Positions 9,724 to 18,159 of a stretch of 27,584 nt of DNA are shown here, piece after piece. The DNA lies in contig DYHU01000010.1 in NCBI GenBank assembly GCA_020724025.1, positions 1 through 27,584 on the forward strand. Direction: 5' to 3'. This DNA comes from Syntrophorhabdus sp. (GTDB lineage Bacteria > Desulfobacterota > BSN033 > UBA1163). The notes under the pieces were generated by a model, which was not told the DNA's origin, searched no databases, and worked only from the letters and a program-made list of their open reading frames with translations. A program made the position numbers and the translations under genes. Every line of letters begins with the position of its first letter. Within the stretch, counting starts at the first letter, position 1.

Positions 9724-11169
9724 TTAAGTTAATTCCAGTGCGAATTTTAATCGCTTGATGATTCTCTCTTTTCCTAATAGGGGTAGGATTTTTACCAGCT
9801 CGGGACCCTTCATCTTTCCGGTGATCCCTGCCCGGAGAAGGGCATAAAGGGATTTCCCCTTTCGGCCTGTCTTCCCTTCGAGTTGGGTGAGCAGGGATGA
9901 TCCAGGATCCTCTTCCGTTTCAGGCGAACCTTCTAACACACTTAGAATCGTTTGAAGAGCCTTCCGATTTTCCAGGAAGGCTAGAATGGTCTTAGCCTCT
10001 TCCTCGAAAGAGAATTTTTCATCGAAAAAAATACCCAGATATTCCTCAACCTGAGAAAGGATGGAGAGGTTCTCCTTCAGAAGACCGCAGATTTGAGCGA
10101 GATATTTTTGATCCAACTGACTGACCGGGATTCCAGCCTTCTCAAAGTAGGGGAGAAGTAACCGGGTGAGTCGATCCATATCCATTTTTCGGATGTAGTG
10201 ACTGTTGAGCCATTCCAATTTTTTTCGCGAATGGGTGGGAGCATTTCTTGAAAGGCTGGCAAGGGAAAATACATCGACGATTTTCTCCAGAGGGAGAATC
10301 TCCTCTCCGGAGGCAGAGGCCCATCCCAAAAGGAGGAGGTAGTTGAGAAGGGCCTCCGGTAGAAAGCCTTCCTCCCGGTACTGGGAGACCGCTGTGGCGC
10401 CATGGCGTTTGCTCAAAGGGGACCGGTCCGGGCCGAGGATGAGGGGATGATGGGCAAAAACCGGAGGTTGCCATCCCAGAGCGCGACAGACCAGGATTTG
10501 CCGGGGGGTGTTAGAGAGGTGGTCTTCTCCCCGTATGACGTGGGAGATGTGCATCAAATGGTCGTCAATGACGCAGGCAAAGTTGTAAGCCGCCATCCCA
10601 TCGGAACGGACGATAATGAAATCACCGATCCCATCCGAATCGAAACTCATCCTTCCGTGGATGAGATCTTCAAAGACGACCATCCCCTTATCCACCTGAA
10701 ACCGTAGGACAGGCCGGAGACCTTCTGATTCCATCTTTAAGATCTCTCTTTCGGAGAGGGAACGGCATTTTCCGTCATACTTTGGCATCCTACCCCTGGA
10801 GAGCTGTTCCTTGCGAAGGGATTCGAGCCTTTCAGGGGAGCAGAAACATTTATAGACTTTTCCTTTCCCGAGCAGTTTTTCCGCATAATCACGATAGAGG
10901 GATAGTCGCTGGGATTGACGATAGGGACCGTTTGGTCCACCCCCATCAGGCCCTTCCGCCCAGAAGATCCCCAGCCACCTTAGGTCCTGAAGGATCGCTT
11001 CGATGGAAGCATCGGTCGATCGCTCCACATCGGTATCTTCGATCCGCAGAATGAATGTGCCTTTCTCCTTTCTGGCAAAGAGATAATTGAAGAGAGCCGT
11101 GCGGGCATTTCCGATATGGAGAAAACCGGTGGGGGCAGGGGCGAAACGAACACGCACCGAAACATTCAT
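9724..11169 (-). CDS. gltX: Glutamyl-tRNA synthetase
   Basis: The 481-aa product starts with RFAPAPTGFLHIGNARTALF, the HIGH-type motif of GluRS at residues 18-21. It has the LSKR (KMSKS-type) motif at 252-255 and a zinc site C108-x-C110 with C135 (YKCFCSPE...YDGKC). The C-terminal anticodon-binding part contains LRAGITGKMKGPEL, the usual family signature. It attaches Glu to tRNA-Glu and feeds translation and tetrapyrrole synthesis. I cannot tell whether it also charges tRNA-Gln. The ATG follows AGGA with 7-nt spacing. It lies in a minus-strand run with cysS and ispDF but is separated on both sides by TCAAA-type repeats. Confidence 0.97.
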   Translation of the reverse strand: MNVSVRVRFAPAPTGFLHIGNARTALFNYLFARKEKGTFILRIEDTDVERSTDASIEAILQDLRWLGIFWAEGPDGGGPNGPYRQSQRLSLYRDYAEKLLGKGKVYKCFCSPERLESLRKEQLSRGRMPKYDGKCRSLSEREILKMESEGLRPVLRFQVDKGMVVFEDLIHGRMSFDSDGIGDFIIVRSDGMAAYNFACVIDDHLMHISHVIRGEDHLSNTPRQILVCRALGWQPPVFAHHPLILGPDRSPLSKRHGATAVSQYREEGFLPEALLNYLLLLGWASASGEEILPLEKIVDVFSLASLSRNAPTHSRKKLEWLNSHYIRKMDMDRLTRLLLPYFEKAGIPVSQLDQKYLAQICGLLKENLSILSQVEEYLGIFFDEKFSFEEEAKTILAFLENRKALQTILSVLEGSPETEEDPGSSLLTQLEGKTGRKGKSLYALLRAGITGKMKGPELVKILPLLGKERIIKRLKFALELT

Positions 11170-11182
11170 GGGGATTCCTACA

Positions 11183-11300
11183 AGATATCAAATGTCAAAG
11201 CTCAAAATTCAAATCAAATCCAAAGTTCAAATGTCAAAAGATTTTTCTTTTTGAAATTTGGGATTCCTTTGACATTTCGATTTTGACATTTGGATTTGTA
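11183..11300. repeat. TCAAA-family dispersed repeat, copy 2 (gltX-ispF gap)
   Basis: The ATATCAAATGTCAAAGCTCAAA and TCAAATCAAATCCAAAG blocks are followed by GATTCCTTTGACATTTC and TTTTGACATTTGGATTT. The ends are inverted (CAAATGTCAAA against TTTTGACATTTG). It occupies almost the entire gap between the two genes. Confidence 0.8.
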
Positions 11301-11301
11301 A

Positions 11302-11778
11302 TTAGCCTTCCTCCACCAGGGCTACGGCATGGGCGGCGATTCCTTCTCCCCTGCCTGCAAAGCCCAGCCCTTCCGTAGTGGTGGCCTTCACATTGATCCT
11401 CGTCGCGTCGATTTCGAGGACCTGGGCAATTTCATTCACCATCCTAGGGATGAAATCCAGTAATTTCGGCTTTTGAGCGACGATCGTTGCATCAATATTG
11501 AAGAGGTGAAATCCCTTCTCCCTCACCTTAGTCATCACCTTCTCTAAAAGAAGGGTGCTCTTGATGTCTCTGTATTGGGGATCGGTGTCCGGAAAGTGTT
11601 GTCCGATATCCCCCTCTGCAATGGCTCCCAGCAGGGCATCGCAGATGGCATGGAGGAGGACGTCTGCATCGGAGTGGCCCTGGAGCCCATAGAGGTAAGG
11701 GATACGAACCCCTCCGAGGATTAATGGCCGATTCGGAACAAGGGAATGGACATCATAACCGAAACCCACCCTCATCAC
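11302..11778 (-). CDS. ispF: 2-C-methyl-D-erythritol 2,4-cyclodiphosphate synthase
   Basis: The 158-aa product is full length for IspF. The metal ligands are D9 and H11 in GFGYDVH, with H43 in [20 protein letters not shown] and the C-terminal [23 protein letters not shown] are diagnostic. The enzyme cyclises CDP-ME-2-phosphate in the MEP isoprenoid pathway. The start codon overlaps the ispD stop codon by 4 nt (11775-11778), so the two are translationally coupled, as is common for ispDF pairs. Confidence 0.97.
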   Translation of the reverse strand: MMRVGFGYDVHSLVPNRPLILGGVRIPYLYGLQGHSDADVLLHAICDALLGAIAEGDIGQHFPDTDPQYRDIKSTLLLEKVMTKVREKGFHLFNIDATIVAQKPKLLDFIPRMVNEIAQVLEIDATRINVKATTTEGLGFAGRGEGIAAHAVALVEEG

Positions 11779-12494
11779 TCTTCTCCCTTCGTTTGGGTCC
11801 TCATCTTAAGGATGAGATTTGCCAGCATGAGATCTTCCAGGGTGGTAATTTTGATATTGGTGTAAGACCCGGGAAGGATGTGGATCTTCTTCCCCAGGCG
11901 CTCGACAAGGGAGGCATCATCCGTTCCGACAAAGCCGTCCTCGGTGGCCTTGAGGTATGCCTCTCTGATGAGAGGGATCTGAAATGTCTGGGGGGTTTGG
12001 GCCTGATAAAGGGATTCCCTTTCCAGAGTTTTAAGGACCGTTCCGTCAGGATGGACCATTTTAATCGTGTCCTTCACAGGCATGGCGATGATGGCCGCTC
12101 CGAAGCGAATGGCGCAACGGATCGATTCTTCGATCATCTCTCTCGTGACAAAGGGCCGGACCCCGTCATGGATGACGATGATCCCCGCCTTCGCGGAAAG
12201 GGCATCCAGCCCGTTCCTGACAGAGTCCTGTCTCCGTTTCCCACCCGGGATGATCTGGGAGATCTTCCTGTGCTGGAATTTTTCGGCGATTTCTTTCAGG
12301 CAATAGTCCTGATCCTCATGGCCTACCACGAGGAGGATGGACCGGATGAGAGGACAGGCGTCAAATTGATCAAGGGTGTGGGCAAGGATGGGCTTTCCTC
12401 CGAGGGAGAAGAACTGCTTCTTTCTTCCCTCCATGAATCGCTGACCCTTGCCGGCAGAGACAATTATGGCGTCAGCCTTCATTGCTCCAATCAT
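11775..12494 (-). CDS. ispD: 2-C-methyl-D-erythritol 4-phosphate cytidylyltransferase
   Basis: The product is about 239 aa. Its N-terminal nucleotide-binding motif ([14 protein letters not shown] followed by [13 protein letters not shown]), [24 protein letters not shown] and the C-terminal [13 protein letters not shown] are all IspD signatures. It makes CDP-ME from MEP and CTP. I chose the ATG at 12494, because GAGGGG lies 7 nt upstream. The next ATG (12482) has GGAG only 2 nt away, and a GTG at 12509 lies inside a repeat. The ribosome binding site therefore comes from the edge of the CCCTCACCC repeat. Confidence 0.96.
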   Translation of the reverse strand: MIGAMKADAIIVSAGKGQRFMEGRKKQFFSLGGKPILAHTLDQFDACPLIRSILLVVGHEDQDYCLKEIAEKFQHRKISQIIPGGKRRQDSVRNGLDALSAKAGIIVIHDGVRPFVTREMIEESIRCAIRFGAAIIAMPVKDTIKMVHPDGTVLKTLERESLYQAQTPQTFQIPLIREAYLKATEDGFVGTDDASLVERLGKKIHILPGSYTNIKITTLEDLMLANLILKMRTQTKGEE

Positions 12495-12507
12495 TAGAAA
12501 ACCCCTC

Positions 12508-12548
12508 ACCCTTCCCCTCTCCCCCGAGGGGAGAGGGATGGGGGGAGG
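12508..12548. repeat. CCCTCACCC-type palindromic repeat, ispD-PIN/TRAM gap
   Basis: CCCCTCACCCTTCCCCTCTCC, the small loop CCCGA and GGGGAGAGGG followed by ATGGGGGGAGG form a G/C-rich palindrome. It fills the gap exactly up to the stop codon of the upstream gene. Confidence 0.8.
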
Positions 12549-13607
12549 TTAAAATTCGCTGTCCAGGGGGTAATAGTAATCTTTTCCCCTGTTTTCCCGG
12601 GTCGCCTCCTCTTTCAGACGGGCGAAGATCATTCTTCCGGCGGGCGTCTGAAGGACACTGGTTACAATGACATCAATATTTTTTCCTATCTGCCGCCTTC
12701 CATTGTCCACCACGATCATGGTACCGTCATCGAGATAGGCCACTCCCTGTCCCATCTCCTTCCCTTCTTTAACGATTTTGGCATTGATCTCCTCTCCGGG
12801 GAGGACGACCGGTTTCAAAGAGTTGGCCAGGGCATTAATATTGAGCACTTCAATCCCCTGAAGCCCAGCCACCTTATTGAGGTTGGAGTCGTTGGTGATG
12901 ATCTTCCCATTGACCTCCTTGGCGAGCTCGATCAGTTTGGCATCGACCTCTTTGACCGAGGGGTAGTCTGTGTCCACAATCCGGACATCCACATTGACCT
13001 GCTTCTGAATGTGGTGGAGAATTTCAAGCCCCCTTTTTCCCCTGGTTCGCTTGATGGGATCATGGGAGTCGGCGATATGCTGGAGTTCACCGAGGACGAA
13101 TTGGGGGATGAGGAGGGGGCCCTCCAAAAAACCTGTTTCAGCGATATCGGCGATGCGACCATCGATGATGACGCTCGTATCCAGAATCTTGGCAATTCCA
13201 TCCCGGGGAAGACCTTTCCCCATGGGTTTCCAATCCCGCGGACCGCGGGACAGATGGAATTCCCCTCCTTTTTTTAAACCGATCCGGAGACCGATATATC
13301 CGCATACCCCATAGAGCAACCCGTATAAAGGCAGGGCGGTCTGCTGTTCGTTGAAGAGAAAGGGGAAAAAGATATTGGAGATGAGATTGGCTAAGATGAC
13401 TCCAAAAATCAGTCCGATAAAACTTCCTAAAAGATTTTTTAAAGAGACCTTTCTCAACCGATTCTCCATGAGGAGGGTCAGGGCGGAGAGAAGAAGGCCC
13501 CCGAAGAGCCCCCATAAACCCATCCGGGGCGAAACTCCCTTTGCCAGAAAGTATCCGCTTGCACCGCAGATGAGAAACAAGAAAAGACGAAGAATCCAAG
13601 CGTCCAA
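12549..13607 (-). CDS. Membrane-anchored PIN/TRAM domain protein (YacL-type)
   Basis: The N-terminal 110 residues contain about four hydrophobic helices. A PIN domain follows at about 140-260 (ILDTSVIIDGRI with acidic residues, LIPQFVLGEL, KIITNDSNLNKVA), and then a TRAM-like domain (EINAKIVKEGKEMGQGVAYLDDGTMIVV). This is the layout of Bacillus YacL-like proteins. PIN domains are Mg-dependent RNases and TRAM binds RNA, but the target is unknown. The start is probably the TTG at 13607. A perfect AGGAGG (13621-13616) lies 8 nt upstream of it, whereas the in-frame GTG at 13616 overlaps that motif. It sits between carD and ispD, a conserved neighbourhood in Desulfobacterota. Confidence 0.92.
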   Translation of the reverse strand: MDAWILRLFLFLICGASGYFLAKGVSPRMGLWGLFGGLLLSALTLLMENRLRKVSLKNLLGSFIGLIFGVILANLISNIFFPFLFNEQQTALPLYGLLYGVCGYIGLRIGLKKGGEFHLSRGPRDWKPMGKGLPRDGIAKILDTSVIIDGRIADIAETGFLEGPLLIPQFVLGELQHIADSHDPIKRTRGKRGLEILHHIQKQVNVDVRIVDTDYPSVKEVDAKLIELAKEVNGKIITNDSNLNKVAGLQGIEVLNINALANSLKPVVLPGEEINAKIVKEGKEMGQGVAYLDDGTMIVVDNGRRQIGKNIDVIVTSVLQTPAGRMIFARLKEEATRENRGKDYYYPLDSEF

Positions 13608-13670
13608 ATCGTTCACCTCCTTTCGATGAAGTTTTGATTGATTTAAAGAAGAGACGGGGGAAATAGATGC

Positions 13671-14153
13671 CTATGCGCCAAAGATCGACCTGATCACTTT
13701 TAGGATTTCCGTTTCTTTCACATCCTTGGCGATCGCCAATTCCTTCACCAGGAGCGTCTTGGCCATGTCCATAATTTTTTTCTCACCGAAGGAGAGCTCT
13801 TTCTCGGCCTTCAGGAGGTGAAGGTCCCGAAGCACTTCTGCAATTTCGTAAATCGATCCCGTATTGATCTTTTCCATATACTCCCGGTATCTTCGATTCC
13901 ACGTCTGGTTATCAAGGGTGACCTCCCGGTCTTTCAGGATTCCGATCACCTTCCGGGCGTCGATCTTCCGGATCACCGTTCTCAGGCCGGCGGATTCTAC
14001 ATTGTCTTCGGGGACCATGATGGTCATCCCGTTATCGACGAAGCGGAGGATATAGAAGCTCTGCTCCTTACCCGAAATACGCTTGGTCTCAATGGCTTCG
14101 ATCACTCCTACTCCGTGACCGGGGTAGACTGCTTTGTCACCAATGTGAAACAT
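13671..14153 (-). CDS. carD: CarD-family transcriptional regulator
   Basis: The 160-aa product has the N-terminal RNA polymerase-interacting Tudor-like domain (FHIGDKAVYPGHGVGVIEAIE), followed by a helical C-terminal domain with the conserved Trp in NQTWNRRYREYMEKI. CarD binds the RNAP beta subunit and stabilises open complexes, often at rRNA promoters. Length and motifs are normal. A GGAGG site precedes the ATG. It is the first of the co-directional carD - PIN/TRAM - ispDF run. Confidence 0.95.
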   Translation of the reverse strand: MFHIGDKAVYPGHGVGVIEAIETKRISGKEQSFYILRFVDNGMTIMVPEDNVESAGLRTVIRKIDARKVIGILKDREVTLDNQTWNRRYREYMEKINTGSIYEIAEVLRDLHLLKAEKELSFGEKKIMDMAKTLLVKELAIAKDVKETEILKVIRSIFGA

Positions 14154-14257
14154 AATATTACCTCCCCTTCCTCATCATTCACCATTCAAAGAGGTCTTCT
14201 TTCTCTCCCGTATATCAGCCTGACTTTTAAGGTGAGAACGGGCAGTTTTGTGAGGTC

Positions 14258-15412
14258 TCAGGATCCTTCACGTCCGGCAAGCTTCAATATATCCTCTTCA
14301 TCGGGCCTCTTTCCCTGAATCAGTTTTCCGATGGAAGCATCCATTCCAAAGAGGGTTGAAATCTGAATCTTCCCTTTTACCCCTCCTCTTTCTCCGGGAT
14401 TTCCAGGCTGAAGCAACTCCATCACATCTCCCACCTTCAGGCCACTTAATTTACCGGCATTGATGTAGACCTCTTCCCCATCGACCTTGGCAACCCGGCA
14501 GAACCAGTCCAGACGGTCCAATTCCCTTGAAAGGGATCGACTGAGATCGGAAATCGTCAGGTCAAACGCCCTTCCTTTTGCCTTTTCGTCGGAAAAGGCC
14601 CCTCTCTCTTTCGTGGGAACGATGGAATTCTGGGCCGAAAGGCTTTTGAGTATTTTGCCGGAGAAGGTATCGACGATTTTCATCTCTATCTTAATAATGG
14701 CCGTAGAAGTCCCATCCTGATCCTTTGCTCCTTTTGTTGTGAAGACATAAGGACCCGAGAGCTCTCCCAGAACAATGGCATGGATTCCGAAGACCTCGTT
14801 GAGCATTCTTGAGATTTTCGGGGATTCCAGATCGGATGGAGAGACTTCCCTTTTTTCAAGAAATTCCTTGACCATCTGATAGTCAACAAAGAGGACCTGG
14901 AAGGACCTTTGCGTCATTTCTTTCATCAGTCTTTCGGCCAACCAGTCGCCGAAGGTCTCCTCGGCAGAAGCGGTCCGATCATCAAAGTGGGCGACCACCA
15001 CCTTCTTCTTTAATTGAGCAACCGGAGAGACTGAAACAGAAGTCGAAAGAGGCTCTTTTCCTGGAACGGAAGAAGGCGAGAGGGTAGTGACAGGAGGAAG
15101 AGTTTTCTTTCCCTCCTCACTGCGCATGGACAGGGCAGCAAAGGCCTCCTTTTTTGCCAGATATTCCTCCACAGGAATATAGAGATATTTGGGCTGACTC
15201 CCTCCCTCAGAAGCACGGGGATTGAGGACCTTCACATATTCGTGTTTATCGATGATGATGACCTCTTTATCCACCAATTCCTTCATCTTTGCCTTATGAG
15301 GTGGCCCCTTTTTAATGGGCAGCCAGGATGGAGTGGAACAGGCAAAAAGAAAGAAAAGGGTGAAAAATAAGAGAAAAACAGAATAATAAGGTTTCGTGGC
15401 GTTTGATTTCAT
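14258..15412 (-). CDS. Outer-membrane-type lipoprotein with CsgG/FlgT-like domains
   Basis: The 384-aa product has a lipoprotein signal (hydrophobic 11-24, lipobox LFAC, acylated Cys25). A Ser/Pro-rich linker at about 100-130 leads to a CsgG-like alpha/beta domain (KKVVVAHFDDRTAS, FGDWLAERLMKEM, AIVLGELSG). The C-terminal segment EEVYINAGKLSGLKVGDVMELL resembles the FlgT C-terminal domain. It probably sits in the periplasm, anchored in the outer membrane. A role in secretion or cell-surface assembly is inference. The nearest neighbours (kdsB, carD) do not define its job. Confidence 0.75.
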   Translation of the reverse strand: MKSNATKPYYSVFLLFFTLFFLFACSTPSWLPIKKGPPHKAKMKELVDKEVIIIDKHEYVKVLNPRASEGGSQPKYLYIPVEEYLAKKEAFAALSMRSEEGKKTLPPVTTLSPSSVPGKEPLSTSVSVSPVAQLKKKVVVAHFDDRTASAEETFGDWLAERLMKEMTQRSFQVLFVDYQMVKEFLEKREVSPSDLESPKISRMLNEVFGIHAIVLGELSGPYVFTTKGAKDQDGTSTAIIKIEMKIVDTFSGKILKSLSAQNSIVPTKERGAFSDEKAKGRAFDLTISDLSRSLSRELDRLDWFCRVAKVDGEEVYINAGKLSGLKVGDVMELLQPGNPGERGGVKGKIQISTLFGMDASIGKLIQGKRPDEEDILKLAGREGS

Positions 15413-15482
15413 CTTTTCCTTTAGACTAAAAGTAATTATACTCTAAAAAGGTGAGAAAATCAACGCAGAAATTGGAATTGTA

Positions 15483-15735
15483 AGCATCTTTTTTTCCGTG
15501 ATGGAAACCCATTGGAATGCTAAATCCAAAGGGGCAGGCGGGCCAGCGGAGAAAGATTTAGGGCGGCACCACTTAAGGATTGGCTCCAGGCGCTCCAAGA
15601 CCAATAATAACCTCATTTTCATTGACGACGAAAGTTTCCCTTAAACTTCTAATGATCCGCAATCCTAAAGATTTCGGAGTCTGGCCCGCCTGCCCCTTTG
15701 GAGACCATTCTGTCATCACGGAATTGGAGATGCTT
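15483..15735. repeat. Large inverted duplication with a 21-bp perfect core
   Basis: The segment beginning AAGCATCT at 15483 and the reverse complement of 15735 backward are two diverged copies of one sequence. Shared blocks are AAGCATCT, TTCCGTGATG, a perfect 21-bp G/C-rich core (15526-15546 against 15681-15701) and the AAATCTTTAGG-like end. The spacer is about 100 nt. It looks like a MITE or a fossil inverted duplication between kdsB and the lipoprotein gene. See the small ORF on the minus strand inside it. Confidence 0.75.
15573..15716 (-). CDS. Possible 47-aa protein inside the inverted duplication
   Basis: An ORF starting MTEWSPKGQAGQTPKSLG and ending GLGAPGANP reads through the right arm and the loop of the inverted duplication. 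The FVVNENEVIIGLGAPG part has the look of a real beta-strand/turn sequence. I recognise no family, and there is no clear ribosome binding site. It could be the tail of a decayed gene. The second arm holds only the start-like TTCCGTGATG and the core, not the whole ORF. Confidence 0.25.
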   Translation of the reverse strand: MTEWSPKGQAGQTPKSLGLRIIRSLRETFVVNENEVIIGLGAPGANP

Positions 15736-15818
15736 TCTTGGGATAATCGCTTTTTCTTTTTTCAAAATTAGATGGTGAATTCCAACAAATATTTGTGAAA
15801 AAAATTGGTTGTGGGTTT

Positions 15819-16592
15819 TTAACCACTGCGGGTAAGATAGGCGATGACCTTCTGGAGGTCTGCGGGGGTGTCCACGCCAATGGGTTCATAATCAACGGGA
15901 ACAACTTTGATTTTATAGCCATTTTCCAAAACACGAAGTTGCTCCAGTTTCTCTATTTTTTCCAGAGGAGTGGGCTTCATTTTGGCAAGCCGGAGAAGAA
16001 AGGTCCGGCGATAGACATAAAGGCCGATCGTTTTAAAAACCCTTTTTGAAAAAATCCCTTTTCTATCTGCAGGGTTGCGGAGAATTTGCTCCATATTAAG
16101 ATCACGGGGAAAGGGGATGGGAGAGCGGGAGAAGTAGAGGGCAAAACCCTTCTGATCTACCACCACCTTCCCCTGGTTGGGATTGAGCCAATCCTTCACA
16201 TCCTCAATCCTTCTCATCAAGGTGGACATATCCAGGCCCTCATCTTTCAGAAGAGGACGGATGGCTTTATCAATGATAAAACCTTTAATCAGGGGTTCAT
16301 CTCCCTGGACATTAACGATGATCTCAGATCTGAGTTTTCGCGCCACCTCCGCCACCCGATCGGTTCCGGTAGGATGATCCGGAGAGGTCATCACCGCCTT
16401 TCCTCCAAATCCCTGAACTGCCTCCAGGATTCTCTGGTCATCGGTGGCCACAATGACCTCTTGAATCAGTTTCGATTGGCGCACCCCTTCATAGACATGC
16501 TGGATCATCGGCTTGCCCAGAATATCGACAAGGGGTTTCCCCTCGAACCGTGTCGAACCATACCGCGCTGGAATGACCGCAGTGATCTTCAT
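15819..16592 (-). CDS. kdsB: 3-deoxy-manno-octulosonate cytidylyltransferase (CMP-KDO synthetase)
   Basis: The 257-aa product has the nucleotidyltransferase start [47 protein letters not shown] and the C-terminal [12 protein letters not shown]...GVDTPADL. All of these are standard KdsB motifs. It activates KDO with CTP for lipid A-core synthesis, so the cell makes LPS. Length is normal. No KDO biosynthesis partner (kdsA, kpsF) is in the window. Confidence 0.97.
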   Translation of the reverse strand: MKITAVIPARYGSTRFEGKPLVDILGKPMIQHVYEGVRQSKLIQEVIVATDDQRILEAVQGFGGKAVMTSPDHPTGTDRVAEVARKLRSEIIVNVQGDEPLIKGFIIDKAIRPLLKDEGLDMSTLMRRIEDVKDWLNPNQGKVVVDQKGFALYFSRSPIPFPRDLNMEQILRNPADRKGIFSKRVFKTIGLYVYRRTFLLRLAKMKPTPLEKIEKLEQLRVLENGYKIKVVPVDYEPIGVDTPADLQKVIAYLTRSG

Positions 16593-16650
16593 AATTCACA
16601 TTAAATCAGATTAAGATAGGACTGTCAACCTCCGCCTTTTCCATCGACCC

Positions 16651-16720
16651 TTCTCCTCTCCCCTTGGGCATCCCCTTTTTCCCCTCGCCCCGTTGGGGAG
16701 AGGGTTGGGGTGAGGGGGAG
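16651..16720. repeat. CCCTCACCC-type palindromic repeat upstream of kdsB
   Basis: TCTCCTCTCCCCTTGGG is followed by CCCCTCGCCCCGTTGGGG and AGAGGGTTGGGGTGAGGGG. It is the same G/C-rich palindrome family as at 12508-12548 and in cysS, here in a longer form. Confidence 0.75.
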
Positions 16721-16794
16721 GATCCGCTCTAAAATGTTTTTTTAAAAAACAATTTTCCTTGACAGCACAAAATATTATGGTAACCTGTCGCATA

Positions 16795-16862
16795 AGTAAA
16801 CCCCGTTAGAAATTCCAGTCGCTGCGACTCGAAACCAAGGAGGGCATTATTTCTAACGGGGC
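16795..16862. repeat. CCCCGTTAGAAA-family inverted repeat, copy 2
   Basis: CCCCGTTAGAAAT (16801-16813) and ATTTCTAACGGGG (16849-16861) are a perfect 13-bp inverted pair enclosing a GTCG-CTG-CGAC hairpin and CCAAGGAGGGC. The left flank AAGTAAA is shared with copy 1 at 4572-4681. It lies at the left boundary of the toxin-antitoxin island. Confidence 0.7.
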
Positions 16863-16870
16863 CAGAAGAA

Positions 16871-16927
16871 CAGATGGAATTAGCGGAATTTGGTGGAAAG
16901 GTAAACGCAAAGAAAATGGACTTAACC
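16871..16927 (+). repeat. TA-island boundary repeat, copy A (diverged)
   Basis: CAGATGGAATTAGCGGAATT followed by TGGTGGAAAGGTAAACGC and AAAATGGACTTAACC is a diverged version of the unit seen better at 17882 and 19540. It lies upstream of the HigBA-like pair. Confidence 0.55.
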
Positions 16928-17027
16928 TAAATCATGGACGTAAGGTCTTGACAATTGAAATAGGAAGCTTAATTCAAATTTCAAAAGCTGACGCCGCCTT
17001 TTACGGAAAAAGAACCAAAAAATGTAC

Positions 17028-17056
17028 TTGACTTATTTAACCTATAGGTTAAAATG
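17028..17056 (+). promoter_or_regulatory. Promoter/operator: 18-bp perfect palindrome at the higBA start
   Basis: TTTAACCTATAGGTTAAA (17036-17053) is a perfect palindrome ending on the base before the toxin ATG. A TTGACT (17028-17033) sits just upstream, and TAAAAT overlaps the ATG. By position it is the expected operator for autorepression by the HTH antitoxin. There is no Shine-Dalgarno before the ATG, so a leaderless or very short leader is possible. Exact promoter elements are uncertain. Confidence 0.65.
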
Positions 17057-17458
17057 AATTTACTGCTCATTTCAAAAGGTTTCTATTCTGTTTACGCTGT
17101 AGCGAAAAGTAGGGAATACTGTGAGCTGCTCGAATTTCTCGAAGGACTTGGCCAGACCCTTCAAAAAGATTCTGATCGGATGCTGGCCCTTTTGGGTAGA
17201 GTGGCAATGGAAGGACCACCCAGAAACACGGAGATTTCCCATCAGATTAAGGGAAAATTATTTGAATTCATCCAGGGAAGGTTGAGGGTTCTCTGGTTCT
17301 ACGACGAAGGAAGACTGATTATTTGTACAAGTGGCTTTGTTAAGAAGGGGCAGAAAATCCCTCGGGGTGAGATTGACCATGCGATTCGGCTGATGAATGG
17401 CTATTTCAAGGATAAGAAAAAAGCGCAAATACAGATATACGAGGAAGAAGGTGCCTAA
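17054..17458 (+). CDS. HigB/RelE-superfamily toxin (phage Gp49-like)
   Basis: The 134-aa product contains VYAVAKSREYCELLEFLEGL, SHQIKGKLFEFIQGRLRVLWFY and CTSGFVKKGQKIPRGEIDHAI. This is the pattern of the Gp49-like HigB toxins, small mRNA-cutting RelE-fold proteins (K-K-x-x-x-x-P near the C-terminus). The toxin-first order and the HTH partner starting right after the stop (TAA-ATG) support a HigBA pair. The first residues (MNLLLISKGF) are less typical, and the start abuts the operator palindrome. Confidence 0.85.
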   Translation: MNLLLISKGFYSVYAVAKSREYCELLEFLEGLGQTLQKDSDRMLALLGRVAMEGPPRNTEISHQIKGKLFEFIQGRLRVLWFYDEGRLIICTSGFVKKGQKIPRGEIDHAIRLMNGYFKDKKKAQIQIYEEEGA

Positions 17459-17785
17459 ATGAAGAAAAAATCGTTTAAAGAGCTTTTCGATCAGGCAAAG
17501 GAACGGGATACTTATTGGGTTGCCTCCCTCATTCTTGATTTTACTGAGGGACTTCATAAAATGATGGAGGCAAACGGAGTCTCCAGGAGCGAGCTCGCAC
17601 GACGCCTTGGGGTCAGCCCTGCTTATATTACCAAGGCGCTTCGTGGCAATGTCAATTTCACATTAGATTCAATGGTGCGTTTGGTAAGGGCAGCAGGAGG
17701 CGAGGTCAGTCTTCAGGTTGCACCAAAAGCTCAGAAGAAAAGAAACGATTTTTATAGAAAACAAGGGATGAAAAAGGCCGCCTAA
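17459..17785 (+). CDS. HigA-like XRE-family antitoxin
   Basis: The 108-aa product has a Cro/C1-type helix-turn-helix at about residues 38-70 (NGVSRSELARRLGVSPAYITKALRGNVNFTL, split over two helices) and a basic tail (KAQKKRNDFYRKQGMKKAA). It should neutralise the upstream toxin and repress the pair through the palindrome at 17036-17053. The ATG follows the toxin stop codon with no gap, so translation is probably coupled. Confidence 0.88.
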   Translation: MKKKSFKELFDQAKERDTYWVASLILDFTEGLHKMMEANGVSRSELARRLGVSPAYITKALRGNVNFTLDSMVRLVRAAGGEVSLQVAPKAQKKRNDFYRKQGMKKAA

Positions 17786-17881
17786 TCCAAAGTTAATACG
17801 AAGAATTCGAGAATGTCAAAAAGAAACCTAACCCTGGACTCCTTTCTATGAAAGGGCAGCATGAGAACTTAATCAGGATTA

Positions 17882-17990
17882 TAGAATCAGGTCTTCGATG
17901 TTAGCAGAATCGGGTGGAAAAGGTGAACGCCAACAAAATAGACCCAGCCCAATTACGAATTTGAATTTTGTCTGGTGTCAAGGACTGACC
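17882..17990 (+). repeat. TA-island boundary repeat, copy B, plus REP-like end
   Basis: AGAATCAGGTCTTCGATG, then TTAGCAGAAT, then the 19-nt block GGGTGGAAAAGGTGAACGC (17912-17930), which is identical to 19598-19616. Near 17973 TGGTGTCAAGGACTGACCCC resembles the GGTCAGGCA/TGCCTGACC ends at 18778-18855. The rest of the 412-nt gap 17786-18197 holds no gene I can support, only the promoter at its right end. Confidence 0.65.
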
Positions 17991-18159
17991 CCACATGTAA
18001 AGAAGGAAGGATCAAATCTTGCAGTAATACATTTAAAATTTGTAGACTCCAAGCGCAAAAAACTTCTCAAATCTTTTCGTTCACCGCTTTTAGGAATTCT
18101 GCCGGTCCCTATTTTGAACTGTTTTCCAAGCGTTTCAATAACGCCTCCAGCTTGTTTCC

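Noticed and set aside
11724..12497. A 257-codon plus-strand frame opposite ispD
   Set aside because: Antisense shadow of a clearly recognisable gene; its translation shows no family features. The same holds for 8836-9600 opposite cysS.
17054..17785. Prophage remnant, because the toxin belongs to a phage Gp49-like family
   Set aside because: No other phage genes are present. The family is widespread in chromosomal TA pairs.
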